Position numbers and translations under genes: made by a program
The notes under the pieces: generated by a model
Databases searched by the model: none
Told to the model about the DNA's origin: nothing
Seen by the model: only the letters and a program-made list of their open reading frames with translations
Assembly (NCBI GenBank): GCA_030425715.1
Contig: JAUIAA010000073.1
Coordinates: 1 to 8,830, forward strand
DNA length: 8,830 bases
Reading direction: 5' to 3'
From: Bacteroidia bacterium
GTDB taxonomy: Bacteria; Bacteroidota; Bacteroidia; Flavobacteriales; Flavobacteriaceae
Shown here: in pieces, positions 6,936 through 8,830 of the stretch
Layout of the letters: every line of letters begins with the position of its first letter
Numbering within the stretch: the stretch's first letter is position 1

Positions 6936-8051
6936 ATGGATTATTCTTCTTTAGGTTCGATTTCTAATCATTTTATCGTCAAAACTATGCCATACATCAA
7001 AGGGAGAGGTGCGCAACATAATACGCACAATCGTTTTTTACAACACGAACATATTGTGAGAGATGACTTTTTGAATTATTGCGAAAGGGAAAACGAAAAA
7101 GCAGATACTAACAAAACTACTTATTTAAAAGTATTTCCTAAAACCATTTTAAATAAAGTGACTAGTACCGATATTGGTATGGCATATTCCATGAATCCAT
7201 ATCAAGGCTGTGAACATGGTTGTATTTATTGTTATGCTAGAAATACACATGAATATTGGGGCTACTCTGCTGGATTAGATTTTGAACGAAAGATTTTATA
7301 CAAAGCCAATGCTCCAGAATTGTTAGAACAGAAACTTCGAAGTAAAAATTGGAAGCCAAAAAATATTATGTTCTCTGGAAATACAGATTGCTATCAACCC
7401 ATAGAAAAGAAGTTAGAAATTACTAGAAGTATGTTAGAAGTGCTACTGAAATTTAAACATCCATGCAGTATAATTACCAAAAATGCTTTGATTTTACGTG
7501 ATTTAGATATTTTAAAGGAGATGAATAAGTTAAACCTGATAAATGTAAGTATTTCTATTACTTCTTTATCAGAAGAAACCAGAAGAGTTTTAGAACCGAG
7601 AACAGCTTCTATTAGTAAAAGGTTAGAAACTGTTCGTGTTTTATCCCAAAACGGAATTCCTGTTAACGTAATGATGGCACCAATAATTCCTGCTATTAAT
7701 AACCATGAAATTTTTAATTTGGTAAAAAAAGTAAGCGAACTAGGGGCTAAATCTGCAGCTTATACCATAGTTAGATTAAACGGAGCTATTGGCGAAATTT
7801 TTACCAATTGGGTGCAAAAAACTTACCGTGATAGGGCGGAGAAAATTTTGCATCAAATAGAAGATTGCCATGGTGGTTCTTTAAACGATTCTCGATTTGG
7901 AAAACGAATGCGTGGTGAAGGAAAGATTGCAGAACAAATTGCAATGCAATTTCGTTTGGCTAAAAAATTATATTTGAAGGATAAACATCTACCTCCATTA
8001 GACTTTTCTAAATTTGACAAGTCCCAAACCAATCAAATAAGCTTGTTTTAA
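6936..8051 (+). CDS. Radical SAM protein, PA0069/SplB-like (COG1533) group
   Basis: A 371-residue cytoplasmic radical SAM enzyme. The motif CEHGCIYC gives the [4Fe-4S] ligands C92, C96 and C99, preceded by MNPYQG and followed by YARNTHEYWG. Together with KGRGAQ plus NRF near the N-terminus (22-34), SGNTDCYQPIEKKLEITR and LEPRTASISKRLE, this is the layout of the PA0069 family related to SplB. Members are often labelled spore photolyase-like, but this organism type does not sporulate and the substrate of the group is, as far as I know, not established. Two starts are possible: the ATG at 6936, or one at 6987 (MPYIKGRGAQ), which resembles the start of many relatives. I keep the upstream one because a weak promoter-like element precedes it. 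The gene is alone on the plus strand, diverging from the bio operon and converging on the DUF3467 gene. Confidence 0.9.
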   Translation: MDYSSLGSISNHFIVKTMPYIKGRGAQHNTHNRFLQHEHIVRDDFLNYCERENEKADTNKTTYLKVFPKTILNKVTSTDIGMAYSMNPYQGCEHGCIYCYARNTHEYWGYSAGLDFERKILYKANAPELLEQKLRSKNWKPKNIMFSGNTDCYQPIEKKLEITRSMLEVLLKFKHPCSIITKNALILRDLDILKEMNKLNLINVSISITSLSEETRRVLEPRTASISKRLETVRVLSQNGIPVNVMMAPIIPAINNHEIFNLVKKVSELGAKSAAYTIVRLNGAIGEIFTNWVQKTYRDRAEKILHQIEDCHGGSLNDSRFGKRMRGEGKIAEQIAMQFRLAKKLYLKDKHLPPLDFSKFDKSQTNQISLF

Positions 8052-8054
8052 AGT

Positions 8055-8079
8055 AAAAACGCCGAACCATGTTCGACGT
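8055..8079. terminator. Shared terminator between converging genes
   Basis: ACGCCGAAC (8059-8067) pairs with GTTCGACGT (8071-8079) around a 3-nt loop. In minus-strand RNA all nine positions pair (one G-U), and the stem runs into five Us (complement of 8055-8059), a good intrinsic terminator for the DUF3467 gene. In plus-strand RNA there is one C-A mismatch and a weaker downstream tract (AATATATTTT), yet it starts 7 bp after the radical SAM stop codon and may serve that gene too. Confidence 0.75.
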
Positions 8080-8087
8080 AATATATT

Positions 8088-8399
8088 TTAAGCTTCTCCT
8101 GTTGGACCAAAACTCATAGGAATTGGTGGTTGTTCAAAATCTTTAATTTGTCCGTAACTATTTTCAAACCTTTCCACATTATCTGCCAAAGCTTTTAAAA
8201 ATCTTTTGGCGTGTTGTGGTGTTAAAATAATACGCGATTTTACTTTTCCTTTAGGTCTTCCAGGCATTACTCCTATAAAATCGACTACAAATTCTGAAAC
8301 AGAATGGTTAATAATTGCCAAGTTTGCATATGTGCCTTCAGCTACTTTTTCGTCAATCTCAATATCAAGATTTTGTTGTTTTTTATCTTCTGCCATCAT
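8088..8399 (-). CDS. DUF3467 family protein
   Basis: A small soluble protein of 103 residues, with no signal peptide or membrane segment. The charged N-terminus (about 1-20) precedes the family core: EGTYANLAIINHSVSEFVVDF-type residues at 21-41, a short basic loop MPGRPKGKVKSR, then ILTPQHAKRFLKALADN (59-75), a predicted helix, and a proline-rich tail ending in PIPMSFGPTGEA. This matches DUF3467, for which I know of no established biochemical function. Two adjacent ATG codons (8399 and 8396) can start it and I cannot choose between them from the sequence. It lies 42 bp downstream of rpoC, a neighbourhood I recall from other Bacteroidota. A hairpin lies between the two genes and no TAnnTTTG promoter is seen there, so expression may depend on readthrough from rpoC. 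Confidence 0.88.
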   Translation of the reverse strand: MMAEDKKQQNLDIEIDEKVAEGTYANLAIINHSVSEFVVDFIGVMPGRPKGKVKSRIILTPQHAKRFLKALADNVERFENSYGQIKDFEQPPIPMSFGPTGEA

Positions 8400-8407
8400 A
8401 ATATTTT

Positions 8408-8436
8408 AAAAGAAAAGGCGTACCGAAGTACGCCTT
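8408..8436 (-). terminator. Terminator-like hairpin after rpoC with cUUCGg loop
   Basis: In minus-strand RNA a perfect 9-bp stem (AAGGCGUAC with GUACGCCUU, plus-strand 8415-8436) is closed by a UUCG loop on a C-G pair, the extra-stable tetraloop class. The stem is followed by UUUUCUUUU. It lies 5 bp past the rpoC stop codon and 15 nt before the DUF3467 start, so it could end the rpoC operon or modulate expression of the small gene. Confidence 0.8.
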
Positions 8437-8441
8437 GTAAA

Positions 8442-8830
8442 TTAATTTTCCATTTCTTCTTTCAAGCCTACAATAAGTTTATCGTAATCTCTCATACCAG
8501 TACCTGCTGGAATTCGTTTACCCACAATAACATTTTCTTTTAAGCCTTCTAAGTAGTCTTCCTTACCGCTTACTGCAGCTTCGTTTAACACCTTAGTTGT
8601 TTCCTGGAAGGAAGCAGCCGAAATAAATGATTTTGTTTGCAATGAGGCTCTGGTAATACCTTGCAAAATAGGTTCTGCAGTTGCAGGAATTGCATCACGA
8701 GCATCCACCAATTCTTTATCATTTCTACGTAATAATGAGTTCTCATCACGTAACTGACGTGCAGTTATAATTTGTCCAGCTTTGAGAGTAGTTGAAGCCC
8801 CAGGGTTTTCAATCACTTTCAAACCGTAAA
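8442..8830 (-). CDS. rpoC: RNA polymerase beta' subunit, C-terminal 128 residues (partial, runs off the right edge)
   Basis: The frame is open from the right edge (first full codon at 8828) to the TAA at 8444-8442, giving 128 residues of the C-terminus. GITRASLQTKSFISAASFQ, then ETTKVLNEAAVSGKEDYLEG and LKENVIVGKRIPAGTG, form the highly conserved beta' C-terminal region near the active-centre cleft and omega contact. The TTG at 8822 that can be read as a start is only an internal leucine codon, since the frame continues upstream with Tyr-Gly. The short acidic end (LKEEMEN) is complete. The rest of rpoC and presumably rpoB lie beyond the window. Confidence 0.97.
   Translation of the reverse strand, partial: YGLKVIENPGASTTLKAGQIITARQLRDENSLLRRNDKELVDARDAIPATAEPILQGITRASLQTKSFISAASFQETTKVLNEAAVSGKEDYLEGLKENVIVGKRIPAGTGMRDYDKLIVGLKEEMEN

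Noticed and set aside
8206..8543. Plus-strand frames opposite the DUF3467 gene and the rpoC end
   Set aside because: They overlap well-supported conserved genes and a terminator hairpin, and show no family motifs.

Overview
The window reads as chromosomal DNA of a Bacteroidota member, most likely a Flavobacteriaceae species. The evidence is the AT-rich composition (by eye roughly two thirds A+T), weak or absent Shine-Dalgarno sequences, promoter elements of the Bacteroidota type (TAnnTTTG at -7), and an rpoC 3' end followed by a DUF3467 gene, a pairing I remember from this phylum. No tRNA, rRNA, insertion sequence, CRISPR array or phage gene is visible.

The core (about 242-6730, all on the minus strand, so read from right to left) is a biotin synthesis cluster: a polytopic membrane protein, bioF, bioD, bioA, a beta-ketoacyl-ACP synthase-like gene (KAS) and bioB. 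From the membrane gene to the KAS gene the spacings are 15 bp, an 8-bp overlap (with a corrected bioD start), a 4-bp ATGA overlap and a stop codon directly abutting a start codon, so these five look like one translationally coupled operon. bioB follows after 48 bp, has its own promoter-like element, and ends in a strong hairpin terminator.

The four named enzymes cover the late pathway: pimeloyl thioester + alanine to KAPA (BioF), KAPA to DAPA (BioA), DAPA to dethiobiotin (BioD), dethiobiotin to biotin (BioB). No recognised pimeloyl-forming gene (bioC, bioH, bioG, bioW, bioI) is in the window. The embedded KAS, which keeps its Cys-His-His triad, is the only candidate here for a role in making the pimeloyl precursor. 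The membrane protein at the head of the operon has about 12 TM segments and repeated LHxxxxG-type histidine motifs reminiscent of NnrS or heme-copper oxidase subunit I. Its link to biotin is unknown.

Left edge: beyond the bioB terminator, a short minus-strand frame (97 to the edge) looks like the start of a membrane protein. Right side: a divergent 205-bp gap separates the operon from a plus-strand radical SAM gene of the PA0069/SplB-like group (6936-8051). It converges, through a shared hairpin terminator, on a small DUF3467 gene and the 3' end of rpoC (both minus strand). Between rpoC and the DUF3467 gene lies a terminator-like hairpin with a cUUCGg tetraloop.

The window is mostly ordinary housekeeping DNA. 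The most notable points are the KAS inside the bio operon, active-site substitutions in BioA relative to E. coli, and the histidine-rich membrane protein co-transcribed with bioF.
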